Shown here: piece by piece, positions 31,689-41,227 of the stretch | How the letters are laid out: every line of letters starts with the position of its first letter | Numbering within the stretch: position 1 is the first letter of the stretch | From: Oscillospiraceae bacterium | GTDB lineage: Bacteria > Bacillota > Clostridia > Oscillospirales > Ruminococcaceae | Direction: 5' to 3' | DNA: 64,000 bases | Assembly (NCBI GenBank): GCA_009783695.1 | Contig: WRCY01000003.1 | Location: 27,512 to 91,511 of the forward strand | Made by a program: the position numbers and the translations under genes | The notes under the pieces: model-generated | The model's input: the letters and a program-made list of their open reading frames with translations, nothing else | Database searches by the model: none | Told to the model about the DNA's origin: nothing

Positions 31689-32792
31689 ATGAGAGCAATC
31701 ATCGCCGCCGGCGGTTCCGCAGGGCACGTAAACCCCGCGCTTGCCATAGCCGATAAAATAAAAGAAATCTATCCGGGGGCGATGAGTGCAGTACTTTTTA
31801 TCGGCACGCCCGGCGGCATGGAGGCAAGACTCATTAAAGAAGCCGGCTACGACTTTGCGCCTATTAAAATGGCGGGCCTGCAGCGCAGCCTGAGCCCGAA
31901 AAATATAATCAGAAACATAAAGGCGGCGCACTTGTATCTGCACGCGGGCAGAAAAGTGCGGGCTATTATAAAAAGATTTAATCCCGATATTGTCATCGGC
32001 GCGGGCGCGTATATTTCAGTACCCGTTTTAAAAACTGCGGCTAAAATGGGAATTAAAACCGCTGTTCACGAGAGCAATTCTTACCCGGGCATGGCTGTGA
32101 AGCTGTTGTCGAGGTATGTTGATAAGATTTTTGTCGCGGACGAGGACGTAAAAAAGAGAATTCCGAACCCGGAGAAGTGCATAGTAACCGGCAATCCGCT
32201 GCGCACTAACATAAAAATGCAAGACCGCGAAGCCGCACGGAAAAAGCTTGGCTTGCCGGAGGGATTAACGATACTGTCGTCGGGCGGGAGCAACGGCTCG
32301 AAAGCAATAACAAACGCCGTAATCGCGCTGCTCGCCTGGGAAAACGAGTGCGGCGGCATTAACCATATTCACTCTTATGGGCGTAACCGCGGGAACCCGT
32401 TCGAGGGGGTCAAGCTTAACTCCGAACGCACTATTATAAAGGAATATCTTGATAATATGTATACCTGCCTTTCGGCGGCGGATTTGGTAATCTCGCGGTC
32501 GGGCGCGATGAGCCGGACGGAAATAACGGCGGCGGGGCGTGCCTCCGTGCAGATTCCGTGGGCGGGCTCGGCGGAATATCATCAGTATTATAACGCGCTC
32601 GCAATGGTCAAAAAAGGCGCTGCCGTGATGATTGAGGACAAGGAACTGAGCGCGAAGAAGCTTGTTGAAGTCGTATCGCGGTTATGCCAAACCCCGGGAA
32701 AACTGCGCGACATGGAAATCCGCGCAAAAGAAATGTCGTCTGAATACGCAGCGGATAAAATCCTGGGCGGAGTATTGGATTTGATTAAATAA
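31689..32792 (+). CDS. murG: UDP-N-acetylglucosamine--N-acetylmuramyl-(pentapeptide) pyrophosphoryl-undecaprenol N-acetylglucosamine transferase
   Basis: AAGGSAGHVNPALAIAD, ISRSGAMSRTEITAAGRASVQIPWAGSAEYHQ. Confidence 0.95.
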   Translation: MRAIIAAGGSAGHVNPALAIADKIKEIYPGAMSAVLFIGTPGGMEARLIKEAGYDFAPIKMAGLQRSLSPKNIIRNIKAAHLYLHAGRKVRAIIKRFNPDIVIGAGAYISVPVLKTAAKMGIKTAVHESNSYPGMAVKLLSRYVDKIFVADEDVKKRIPNPEKCIVTGNPLRTNIKMQDREAARKKLGLPEGLTILSSGGSNGSKAITNAVIALLAWENECGGINHIHSYGRNRGNPFEGVKLNSERTIIKEYLDNMYTCLSAADLVISRSGAMSRTEITAAGRASVQIPWAGSAEYHQYYNALAMVKKGAAVMIEDKELSAKKLVEVVSRLCQTPGKLRDMEIRAKEMSSEYAADKILGGVLDLIK

Positions 32793-32863
32793 CTGTCCAT
32801 TGTCAACTGGCTTTGAAATAGCATATTATGAAAAGTAATGCTATTTTGAAAGGTTGTGTTGGC

Positions 32864-34138
32864 GTGGCGGTTAAAAAGGATGCCCCGAGAATTGTGGTTC
32901 AGGGAGGGGGCAGGTTGGCGGGGGAACTCAGCGTACAGGGAGCAAAGAATAGTATTCTTCCGCTATTATCGGCTACTGTGCTTTGTCAGGGAGAATCTGT
33001 TTTACATAATTGTCCGAATTTATCAGATAGCGATGCGGCGTGCAGAATCCTCAACTGCCTCGGTTGTAAGTGTGTGAGGGAAGCAAACGCCGTCACGGTT
33101 GATTCAAGAGAAGTATTGAACACCGATGTACCTAAAGATTTAATGCGCGAAATGCGCTCTTCCATAGTATTTCTCGGTGCAATCCTGGGCAGGACAAAGC
33201 AGTGCCGCCTGACTTTCCCCGGCGGATGCGAGCTGGGCCCTCGTCCGATAGACCTGCATGTAATGGCGCTGCGTAAGATGGGCGTCAATATTGAGGAGGA
33301 GGGTGGTTTCTTAAACTGCAACGCCCCGAAAGGCATACACGGCGCGTACATTTCCCTCGCCCTGCCGTCCGTGGGCGCGACCGAAAATATAATACTGGCT
33401 GCCGTCACGGCAAAAGGCACAACCGAAATCCAAAACGCAGCGCGCGAACCCGAAATCATCGACCTTGCGGAATTTCTTAATAAATGCGGCGCTAAAATCT
33501 CGGGCGCGGGAACGGGAACAATTGTAATAGAGGGGGTAGAGAAGCTCGGCGGGGCGGAGCATACGGTTATTGCGGACCGGATTGTCGCCGCGACCTATCT
33601 GTGCTGCGCGGCGATTACAAGAGGCGAGCTGATTCTTAAGAACGTTGACTTCAGACATATCAGTGCAATTTTACCCGTTTTTGAACAAATGGGGTGCAGT
33701 ATTTATACTTATAACGATAATCAGATTTACATTAACGCCGCAAAGCAGCTTCACGCGCCTTATAAGATTACGACTTCGGCGCATCCCGGCTTCCCGACTG
33801 ACGCGCAGCCGATGTTTATGGCTCTCGCCTCGACCTTGAAAGGCACGACGGTCTTCGTGGAAACAATATTCGACAATCGCTTCCGCCATGCGCAGGAGCT
33901 AAGACAGCTCGGCGCAAAAATCAGCGTTAATGACCGGGTGGCTGTTGTTGAGGGCGTGGAAAGATTAATCGGCGCCGACCTTGAAGCAACGGATTTACGG
34001 GGCGGTGCGGCACTCGTGACCGCTGCGCTATTCGCCGACAAAACAAGCACAATCACCGGAATCTCGCATATAGAGAGAGGTTATGACGATATAGTCGGGA
34101 ACTTACAAAAGATAGGAGCGAAAATAAGCAGTAATTAA
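32864..34138 (+). CDS. murA: UDP-N-acetylglucosamine 1-carboxyvinyltransferase (start uncertain: GTG 32864 or ATG 32828)
   Basis: VQGAKNSILPLLSATVL, GCELGPRPIDLHVMALRKMG, HPGFPTDAQPMFMALA. Confidence 0.95.
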   Translation: MAVKKDAPRIVVQGGGRLAGELSVQGAKNSILPLLSATVLCQGESVLHNCPNLSDSDAACRILNCLGCKCVREANAVTVDSREVLNTDVPKDLMREMRSSIVFLGAILGRTKQCRLTFPGGCELGPRPIDLHVMALRKMGVNIEEEGGFLNCNAPKGIHGAYISLALPSVGATENIILAAVTAKGTTEIQNAAREPEIIDLAEFLNKCGAKISGAGTGTIVIEGVEKLGGAEHTVIADRIVAATYLCCAAITRGELILKNVDFRHISAILPVFEQMGCSIYTYNDNQIYINAAKQLHAPYKITTSAHPGFPTDAQPMFMALASTLKGTTVFVETIFDNRFRHAQELRQLGAKISVNDRVAVVEGVERLIGADLEATDLRGGAALVTAALFADKTSTITGISHIERGYDDIVGNLQKIGAKISSN

Positions 34139-34194
34139 TTATGAATTGTTGCTGTATTGCTTCGCGACTGATTATAAATTATGAGGAATGTTAA

Positions 34195-35064
34195 ATGCCC
34201 GAGTTTACTGAACCGAGGCGGCGAAAAGCGAAACCCGACAAGCCGGCAAAAAAGCCTAAAGCGCCTAAAGCTCAAAAGAAATCTAAGCTGAAAGCGCAAA
34301 AGGCTCAAAGCACACCAAAGCCGCCCGGAGAAAGAAAATTTAAACAGCGACGCAGGCAAAACATGGCAATTTATTACGTCATGTTTTTTGTCGTCGCTGT
34401 AACGATTTTCTCGATTTTATCCGTAACGGTGCTTTTTAATTTGGAAGAAATCGTCGTTGAGGGCGAAAGTATTTATACAAGCGAGGAGATTGTAGCAGCT
34501 TCCGGCATACGGGAAGGCATAAATCTTCTGCGCTTTGATACGGGAACCGGCAGAAACAGGATTATTGAAAGCCTTGTTTATGTTGACGACGTTACAATCA
34601 GAAAAGGCTTTCCGAACAGGGTGACAATAACGGTGGCGGGTGCAGTGGAAATGGTTAGTATCGCACATGAAAATCACTTCTACACCATATCAAGAAACGG
34701 CAGGATTTTGGAAACGACGCGGTCGGCCTCTGATAATATCGCGGTTTACGGCTTTGAGGCGGAGGAGCCTGTAATCGGGGGGTACATAAGTTCAGCAGAG
34801 CAGCGGAAAACCGAGCTTGTGTTCACTTTAATCAAAACAGCGGAGGAAGCGGAGCTTTTCGGCATAATGGATATAGATATAACCGACCATCTTGACATAA
34901 AGATGAACTACATGAACAGAATAACGCTCCATATCGGGGCGGGCACAGACCTCGAGCAAAAGCTGCGCGCCGCCGCCGAAATCCTTGAAAACAGGATAGA
35001 AAGCAACGAACGCGGAACGCTGCGGCTTATAAATCCGTTGGAAGTTGTTTTTTCGCCCGAATAA
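34195..35064 (+). CDS. ftsQ: FtsQ/DivIB-type cell division protein (POTRA domain)
   Basis: Basic N-terminus, single TM, NLEEIVVEGESIYTSEEIVAASGIREGINLLRFD POTRA-like region, position before ftsZ. Confidence 0.85.
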   Translation: MPEFTEPRRRKAKPDKPAKKPKAPKAQKKSKLKAQKAQSTPKPPGERKFKQRRRQNMAIYYVMFFVVAVTIFSILSVTVLFNLEEIVVEGESIYTSEEIVAASGIREGINLLRFDTGTGRNRIIESLVYVDDVTIRKGFPNRVTITVAGAVEMVSIAHENHFYTISRNGRILETTRSASDNIAVYGFEAEEPVIGGYISSAEQRKTELVFTLIKTAEEAELFGIMDIDITDHLDIKMNYMNRITLHIGAGTDLEQKLRAAAEILENRIESNERGTLRLINPLEVVFSPE

Positions 35065-35138
35065 CATATATATCGGGGGTAGTAAAAATTAAAAACACAA
35101 AATAAATGGTTTTTTAAAAATTATTTTCAAAAAACCTA

Positions 35139-35167
35139 TTGATATTTTCTTCCAAATCTGTTACAAT
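35139..35167 (+). promoter_or_regulatory. sigma-A-like promoter upstream of ftsZ
   Basis: TTGATA-N17-TACAAT. Confidence 0.7.
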
Positions 35168-35199
35168 AAATTAAATGGGATTTTAACGGAGGTAAAGAG

Positions 35200-35349
35200 T
35201 TCTAAATTAAAACTGTTGAATCGGGGAAAACGATGTTTTTTACTATGGTTTAGTTAAGAAAGGACTTAATGTAGTTTGAAACAAGTTGTGCTAAGCGGGG
35301 AAAACGATGTTTTTACTTTGATTTGGTTAAGAAAGGACTTATTAAAAGT
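35200..35349 (+). repeat. dispersed 5' leader repeat, two tandem copies (~73-bp spacing) before ftsZ
   Basis: gttaagaaaggactta at 35253 and 35326; cggggaaaacgatgtttt twice. Confidence 0.93.
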
Positions 35350-36573
35350 ATGGCGATTTTTTACGATGAGGACGGCTTCGCTGAGGAGCTGGTTGACGAA
35401 CTTGACAACAATTCGGTGTACGACGTAAATATAAAAGTATTCGGGATTGGCGGCGGCGGCTGCAACGCCCTTGAGCACATGGCAAGGCACGGTGTTCCGG
35501 GAGTTGAGTACATAGCGGTCAATACCGATGTGCCTGCTTTGCGCTCTAAGGATAAAAATCTTATGAAACGACTGCAAATCGGCAAAAAAACCACCAAAGG
35601 GCGCGGCGCGGGCGGCGACCCCGGCATAGCCGCGGAATCGGCGCACGAAGACCGCGAAGAAATCGAAAAAGCCTTAAAGGGCGCATCGATGGCGTTCATT
35701 TCTGCGGGCATGGGCGGCGGGACAGGTACGGGCGCAGCCCCCGTAATCGCGGACATTGCGCGTGAGCAGGGGATTCTTACCGTAGGTATCGTAACCAAGC
35801 CGTTTGACTTTGAGCGCGAGCATAAAATGAATCTTGCACTCAAGGGAATCGCTGAAATGCGCAAGGTTGTCGATGCTTTAGTAATTATTCCCAATCAAAA
35901 GCTACTGAAATTAAATGAGCGTGCACTCAACTTCCGTCAGGCGTTTTCGATGGTTGACGACGTGCTGTACAATGTTGTCCGCAGTATTTCGGAGCTGCTC
36001 AACAATACGGCGGTCATGAATATAGACTTTGCGGATTTAAAATCCACGCTTGAGGCGGCGGGCGACGCGCATATCGCTATCGGCGTCGGCACGGGCGACA
36101 ATAAGGTTGATGAAGCCGTACAGAAGATTGTCAATTCGCCGCTGCTCGAAACTTCGATTGCAAACGCGGGCAAGGTTCTTGTAAACGTTGTAATGTCAGA
36201 AGATACGCTGCTTTACGAAGTTGACGAGGTAATGAACAAGATTACGGGCGTGGCGCATCCCGACGTAAAGGTGATTTACGGTGCGGACTACAGCCCGGCT
36301 TTAAAAGACGAGATGGTGGTTACGATTATTGCGACCTGCTTCGGTACCGGCGACAACCCGGCGAACGCGGCGGAGGTACGGGCAGCAGCGGAAGCGGCTG
36401 TGGCTGCGAAGAGCGGGGGAATGAAATCCTTTACCATGGAAATCGACGGCGATGACGACGAGGTTCAGACCACGAGGCTGAAGTCGCTCGACCAGTTCAT
36501 AACGGCAAACCTTTCCGAGAGCTTCGAGGATGACCCGTTCCGTGACTTGGACGAAATATTTAAGAAGAGATAA
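35350..36573 (+). CDS. ftsZ: cell division protein FtsZ
   Basis: FGIGGGGCNALEHM, GMGGGTGTGAAPVIADIAREQGILTVGIVTKPF. Confidence 0.98.
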   Translation: MAIFYDEDGFAEELVDELDNNSVYDVNIKVFGIGGGGCNALEHMARHGVPGVEYIAVNTDVPALRSKDKNLMKRLQIGKKTTKGRGAGGDPGIAAESAHEDREEIEKALKGASMAFISAGMGGGTGTGAAPVIADIAREQGILTVGIVTKPFDFEREHKMNLALKGIAEMRKVVDALVIIPNQKLLKLNERALNFRQAFSMVDDVLYNVVRSISELLNNTAVMNIDFADLKSTLEAAGDAHIAIGVGTGDNKVDEAVQKIVNSPLLETSIANAGKVLVNVVMSEDTLLYEVDEVMNKITGVAHPDVKVIYGADYSPALKDEMVVTIIATCFGTGDNPANAAEVRAAAEAAVAAKSGGMKSFTMEIDGDDDEVQTTRLKSLDQFITANLSESFEDDPFRDLDEIFKKR

Positions 36574-36619
36574 GCATCATAAAACAAAATTTATTTTATT
36601 TCGACATAAATAAACAACA

Positions 36620-36684
36620 TTCGCCTGTATTTGGTATTTATCCCATGAGGAATCTACTAAATGCAGGCGTGTTTATTTTTTTTC
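36620..36684 (+). terminator. probable terminator after ftsZ (long loop)
   Basis: CGCCTGTATTT...AAATGCAGGCG followed by TTTATTTTTTTT. Confidence 0.6.
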
Positions 36685-36782
36685 TGCCAAAGAGCGAAAA
36701 ATTTACCATTTTGGCTTGAAAAAAAAGTGAATATGTTATAAAATAGATTAAGGACAATTTAATCGGAGGATACATAAATAAA

Positions 36783-37745
36783 ATGAGCGCATTAAACAAA
36801 GTTGCATCTTTCTTTAAAAACAAGTGGACGAAAATAGGGTTTTCGGCGCTTTCGCTGGGTTACGGCTTCTTCATGCTGTGGCTGGCGTGGCTCACGTTTA
36901 CATTCCATCTCGTGCCGACCAACTCAGTTTCGCTTTTTTCGCTTTATTTATTGATTAACGTGCTGTTCGGCACGGTGATGCTTTACACCCGCAAGCAAAT
37001 AGCGACGCAAATCACCGCCTGCCTTCTGCACCCTTGCATATTAATAATGCTGGTATTTGCGTTCGGGGACTTGTACCTGCTTATTCCGGCGTTTGCGGTG
37101 GCGACGATTGTGTTTTTCGCCGCAGGCACGCCCGAGTCGCTCAAAACCATACTCGGGACGGTGTATTTAATTTTGTTCGTGCTGACGATACTCGGGTATC
37201 TGACTTTGCAGATTTTTGCAATCACGAGCAATATTTTCCCCGTAAACTTAGAGCTGCGCAGCGATGTTTACATACACTCAACAGACGGCTCGTACAGGCT
37301 GGTAATGTACATCGACAAGGAAAACAAGGAGAACCGTACGGTTACTTTCCATGCGGAGTTCACTGAAGGCGACACGCGCCTGCCGTTCTTGAACGGCGAA
37401 AAATACGCCGACAGCACGAGAATACATCAGCAGCGCCTGCCGCGCGACTTCGAGATTGATGTGGTAAACGAGTATATGTTTGTAATCAAGGAATTTGAAA
37501 TTGATGAAGATACGGGCAGAAGGATTCTGGTTGGAGAAAAGGAAGTCGAATGGCTGACGGCCGACAAGATTTCAATCAGCGATACGGTTTTCACGGCTCC
37601 CGACTTCATATCGCCTGTCCATGAGGGGCGCGAAGACGGCGACCGGTTTTCGGGCGAAACTATGCCTTTCAGTGCAAACCCCGGTGAAATAACACGATGG
37701 CAGCCGCCGACGGGGAACCCGATACCCGAAACGGCAGATGAATAG
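36783..37745 (+). CDS. multi-pass membrane protein of unknown function
   Basis: Several hydrophobic segments in N-terminal half; own promoter-like sequence. Confidence 0.7.
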   Translation: MSALNKVASFFKNKWTKIGFSALSLGYGFFMLWLAWLTFTFHLVPTNSVSLFSLYLLINVLFGTVMLYTRKQIATQITACLLHPCILIMLVFAFGDLYLLIPAFAVATIVFFAAGTPESLKTILGTVYLILFVLTILGYLTLQIFAITSNIFPVNLELRSDVYIHSTDGSYRLVMYIDKENKENRTVTFHAEFTEGDTRLPFLNGEKYADSTRIHQQRLPRDFEIDVVNEYMFVIKEFEIDEDTGRRILVGEKEVEWLTADKISISDTVFTAPDFISPVHEGREDGDRFSGETMPFSANPGEITRWQPPTGNPIPETADE

Positions 37746-37832
37746 ACATTCAGGCACATTCAAGCAATTTGCCGCTCTATAAAGAAACCCGCCGCTCCGC
37801 AAAGCGCGCTTATTGAAAAAGGACGTGAAAAT

Positions 37833-39947
37833 TTGAACAATCGAATTAATCTTACCGGAAAAAATTCAAACGATATATATTCGGTTACATATCCTAATAA
37901 CCTTTTATATTTCATGAAATATGACTTCAATCTTTTTATGGAAAGATGTGTTGACCTGTGTAAGCTTTATATGAAAACCGGCGAATACCGGCAGGAGGAA
38001 GCGGCCGAAATCCGTAATTCTATCGCGGGCTGCCACAAATATTTCGAGCAGAATCTACGCAGCGTCTTTGAAAAAATCGTCATCGACTGCTGGGTTGAAT
38101 ATATCTGCCGCCAGAATGAAATCGGTATAATCACGCTTTGGAACAATTATATCCCGTGCAAAAACGAGTTTGAAAAGGCGGTGTTCATGCGGCTTTCTGA
38201 ATACCGGCACGGGCACGCGATTAACCAGTGGGTAAACATTCTTAAAATTCAGGAATACGCGAACATAAAAGTTGATTTTATATTTTCGGGGAAGCTGAGG
38301 AGCTCTGCTGAAGCCGCCGCGCGCGCGAATTATTTTGATTTAATGTTCAATGTCGTTGCGAACGAGCTCGGCTACGACCTCAATTCCACAGCTGACAGCA
38401 AGGTTTTTACTATGGGGCGCACGCCGAACTCGCCCTTTATAATGAGCAGCGTAAGCCGCGAAATAGTACGGAACCTGCTGACCGATTTAAGATACAGCGA
38501 CGATAAGAACCGCAAGGTCATTAAAAATGAAATTGTTTCCGACCAGCTGGCGATGGACGCGTTTTCGTCCATGAAGCTGTTTCTGCCGCCCGGAGGCGAC
38601 AATATCGTCGAAACGATGATAAAGTCACTGTCAGAGTCGCCGATGAAAGTTTTTATGCCTACGAGCTTAAAGGCGGCGATAGACCTTGAAATTGACGCAA
38701 TAATCGAAAACGGCGGGTATTTGCAGCACTGCGCGCTTTGCAAGGATTATTACCTGCGCTCGGAGGATTATGACTTCGATTACTGCGACAGGCTCTCCAA
38801 GAACGGGCGCAGCTGCCGTGAGGTTATGGTGAAGAAAGGCGCTAAAGAGCGTACGGCGTTTTCCGAAAGCGTAGACGCCGCTTTGCTTCACGAGCGGTGC
38901 GACCGCCTTTATAAGGAAATGAGCTCGCGCATTAACGTGGAGTTCACCCAGCGTGATTTTTCCGATTGGTGCAGATATATGAATACAATGCGCGATAATA
39001 TTCTAAGCGGCATTGCGACCCTGAAAGATTTTGAGAGCTTCGCTGAGTATTCGCGGGCGATGTCGTTTTTACCGAACGCGGCGCAGGGCGAAAAGAAGCG
39101 GATTAGTGAAAAGGTAAAGGAAAGACAGGAGGCAAAGGATGAAAAGGGCAGGACTGTGAAGCCCTTTGTGCCACCGCGGGTTGACAGAAAAGACATGATT
39201 AAACCCGAAAGCATGCCGGAGTATTATGAAGATGAGGAGATGGAAGAGGAAGTGTCCGCGGTTCCTGTCAGGGAGCGGGTTTCATCAAAAGTTATCAGGG
39301 GTGTGAATCCCGATAGTTTTTCTGCCTCGGGCGGCGTGGTAATCCCGTACGGCACGCAGGCGCAGCCCCCGACCCCTTTGTATGCCGAACCTATCTTAAA
39401 AACCTCGGGTGAAGAGAGCATAAAGATTTATAACGTTAAGACTAAGGAAAAACCCGGCGAATACGTAAAGGTGTTTAAACCCAAGAAGCAGCCGATTATA
39501 AGCACACCGCTCAGCGACAAGCCGGTTATTCCGAAGCCCGTAAAATCCGAGCCGGCACAACCGCCTGTGTCCCCTCCGAAAAAAATTCCCGCGTTTTCAA
39601 TGCCGCCCGCACGCGAGGAGCGTGTCATTTCGGCGGGCGCACCTGCGCTCAGCGTGCCGAAGCTGCAGGACAGGGAACGAGAAGAAAGCCCCGTCGGTGA
39701 GGCGCCTGCGCGCGAGGAGCGGCGCACGCAAAGGGAGTTCTACGCATCGCAAAAAACGGAATACACGCAGGAATTGGGCTTTACGGATATATTAAAGGGG
39801 CTCGAGCGCAAGGACGGCTTCACAGACGAGAGTATACCGACAGATTCGGAGGGCGTGCCTGTTTCGCATAAAACGAAGCGGGTCATGGACGCGATTTTTA
39901 AGCAGTCGAAGCCGAGCTTGTTTATTAACATGAATAAAGATGAATAA
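37833..39947 (+). CDS. hypothetical protein, 704 aa with proline-rich C-terminal half
   Basis: Long ORF, TTG start, CALCKDYYLRSEDYDFDYCDRLSKNGRSC cysteine motif. Confidence 0.75.
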   Translation: MNNRINLTGKNSNDIYSVTYPNNLLYFMKYDFNLFMERCVDLCKLYMKTGEYRQEEAAEIRNSIAGCHKYFEQNLRSVFEKIVIDCWVEYICRQNEIGIITLWNNYIPCKNEFEKAVFMRLSEYRHGHAINQWVNILKIQEYANIKVDFIFSGKLRSSAEAAARANYFDLMFNVVANELGYDLNSTADSKVFTMGRTPNSPFIMSSVSREIVRNLLTDLRYSDDKNRKVIKNEIVSDQLAMDAFSSMKLFLPPGGDNIVETMIKSLSESPMKVFMPTSLKAAIDLEIDAIIENGGYLQHCALCKDYYLRSEDYDFDYCDRLSKNGRSCREVMVKKGAKERTAFSESVDAALLHERCDRLYKEMSSRINVEFTQRDFSDWCRYMNTMRDNILSGIATLKDFESFAEYSRAMSFLPNAAQGEKKRISEKVKERQEAKDEKGRTVKPFVPPRVDRKDMIKPESMPEYYEDEEMEEEVSAVPVRERVSSKVIRGVNPDSFSASGGVVIPYGTQAQPPTPLYAEPILKTSGEESIKIYNVKTKEKPGEYVKVFKPKKQPIISTPLSDKPVIPKPVKSEPAQPPVSPPKKIPAFSMPPAREERVISAGAPALSVPKLQDREREESPVGEAPAREERRTQREFYASQKTEYTQELGFTDILKGLERKDGFTDESIPTDSEGVPVSHKTKRVMDAIFKQSKPSLFINMNKDE

Positions 39948-39954
39948 AAAAATC

Positions 39955-39985
39955 GGGGCGGTGAAAACCGCCCCTGCTTTATTTT
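39955..39985. terminator. terminator hairpin between convergent genes
   Basis: GGGGCGGTgaaaACCGCCCC with flanking A and T tracts. Confidence 0.85.
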
Positions 39986-39991
39986 TAAACC

Positions 39992-40927
39992 TTATCCCTC
40001 CCGTGCCAGCTGCTTGTTCACAAACTCAATATCCGCCCGCTCCCAGCGCGGGTTATCTGAATTAATTTCAGCGAGCGAAAGCAGGTATGTTTCATAACGG
40101 TTCATCATGGTTACCGCGTCCAGGCTGTTCTGAACATCGCCGCTCGCCAGCAGCTCCGCATGGCGGACAGAGTCGAAAGGCAGGTACAGCGTCGTGTCTG
40201 AGTGGTCGCTGTTATTTATTATTAAGCGGTAGTAGGAGGGGGCATAATCGCCCGCTCCGGCGGAAAGCACGCCGAAAACTATACACTCGGTGGTGACGGC
40301 GTCGCGCTTGACAAAGATTTCAACAGCCGTGAAGCCGAGGTCAGCGGGGACGGCTCTCGCATTAACCGCGCGGAGCGATTTTAGGCTGATGTCGTTTGTA
40401 TAGTTTGCGAACACGCCGCGTTCCTGAAAGTATTTAAGTCCGTAGCCGAGCCCGAAACCGAGCGCCAAAATAATGATAAACGCAATAATATTCTGCACGA
40501 AGCGCGGCAGACGGAAGCCGTGCACCTCGGTTACGCCTTTTTGAATGATGATGTCGTCATGGTCGTCATCATTATGGGGTTCTGCTTCCTCATCATCGGG
40601 GATTGCCGTGGTGAGCTCAACAACCTCGGTTTTGTTGTTATGGTTCTCGCCTAATATTTCATCAAAATTGATTTCGTTCATCGCCGACAAAGCGCCGTCA
40701 AGCTCGCTGCCCGAAAACTCAATCTCAACGCCGGAATCAAAGGCTTCGAGCTGGTTTGCGTTTAATTCATCGGAACTCACGACGATACTCGCGTCCTTTC
40801 CGAACATTTTCGATATTTCGGCACTGTTGTCAACAGCAGGCTTTTCGTTCGCATCAGCGCCGCAATTTGCACAAACAGTTACACCTGCAGGGAGCTCCCC
40901 GCCGCACTTAGGACATGATTTCCCCAT
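39992..40927 (-). CDS. zinc-ribbon domain-containing membrane protein
   Basis: N-terminal CPKCGGELPAGVTVCANCG and one TM helix (FIIILALGFGLGYGL). Confidence 0.8.
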   Translation of the reverse strand: MGKSCPKCGGELPAGVTVCANCGADANEKPAVDNSAEISKMFGKDASIVVSSDELNANQLEAFDSGVEIEFSGSELDGALSAMNEINFDEILGENHNNKTEVVELTTAIPDDEEAEPHNDDDHDDIIIQKGVTEVHGFRLPRFVQNIIAFIIILALGFGLGYGLKYFQERGVFANYTNDISLKSLRAVNARAVPADLGFTAVEIFVKRDAVTTECIVFGVLSAGAGDYAPSYYRLIINNSDHSDTTLYLPFDSVRHAELLASGDVQNSLDAVTMMNRYETYLLSLAEINSDNPRWERADIEFVNKQLAREG

Positions 40928-40944
40928 TTTTTACCCCCGATTGA

Positions 40945-41122
40945 GTTTATAATCAATTAACTTGAAAATGCGTTAGCATTTTTAAGGTGCGGCGGCTGCC
41001 GCACAGCCGCACAGCGGCTTAATTTGATTGCATAGTTGATTACGCGCTTACAGCGCGAGCGACAAGCTTTGCTTGTCGGAAAAACCATAAAGCGGTTTTT
41101 CAAGTTAATCAACTATATCACC
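40945..41122 (+). repeat. multi-hairpin intergenic element with terminal inverted repeats
   Basis: Ends TATAATCAATTAACTTGAAAA / TTTTTCAAGTTAATCAACTATA; internal hairpins AAAATGCgttaGCATTTT, GTGCGGCggctGCCGCAC, CGACAAGCtttGCTTGTCG. Confidence 0.85.
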
Positions 41123-41158
41123 TATTATTTTATCATGTTTATCCGTTTTTGTCAATGA

Positions 41159-41187
41159 TTGACTAAAAATCAGTTTTGTGTTATACT
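41159..41187 (+). promoter_or_regulatory. sigma-A-like promoter for substrate-binding protein gene
   Basis: TTGACT-N17-TATACT. Confidence 0.7.
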
Positions 41188-41227
41188 GTAATTCAAATAG
41201 AGTAAATTAAATAAAGAAAGGCACGAA

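Noticed and set aside
31665-31689. N-terminal extensions beginning (V/M)KKGLNEN- on murG, ddl, 43690 CDS, SNF2-like and kinase ORFs
   Set aside because: These are translations of the SD/leader repeat. The conserved protein sequence starts at the following ATG in each case.
38824-38850. ATGGTGAAGAAAGGC inside the 37833 CDS resembling the leader repeat
   Set aside because: Only ~12 nt of similarity, no hairpin core, and explained by a coding Val-Lys-Lys-Gly run.
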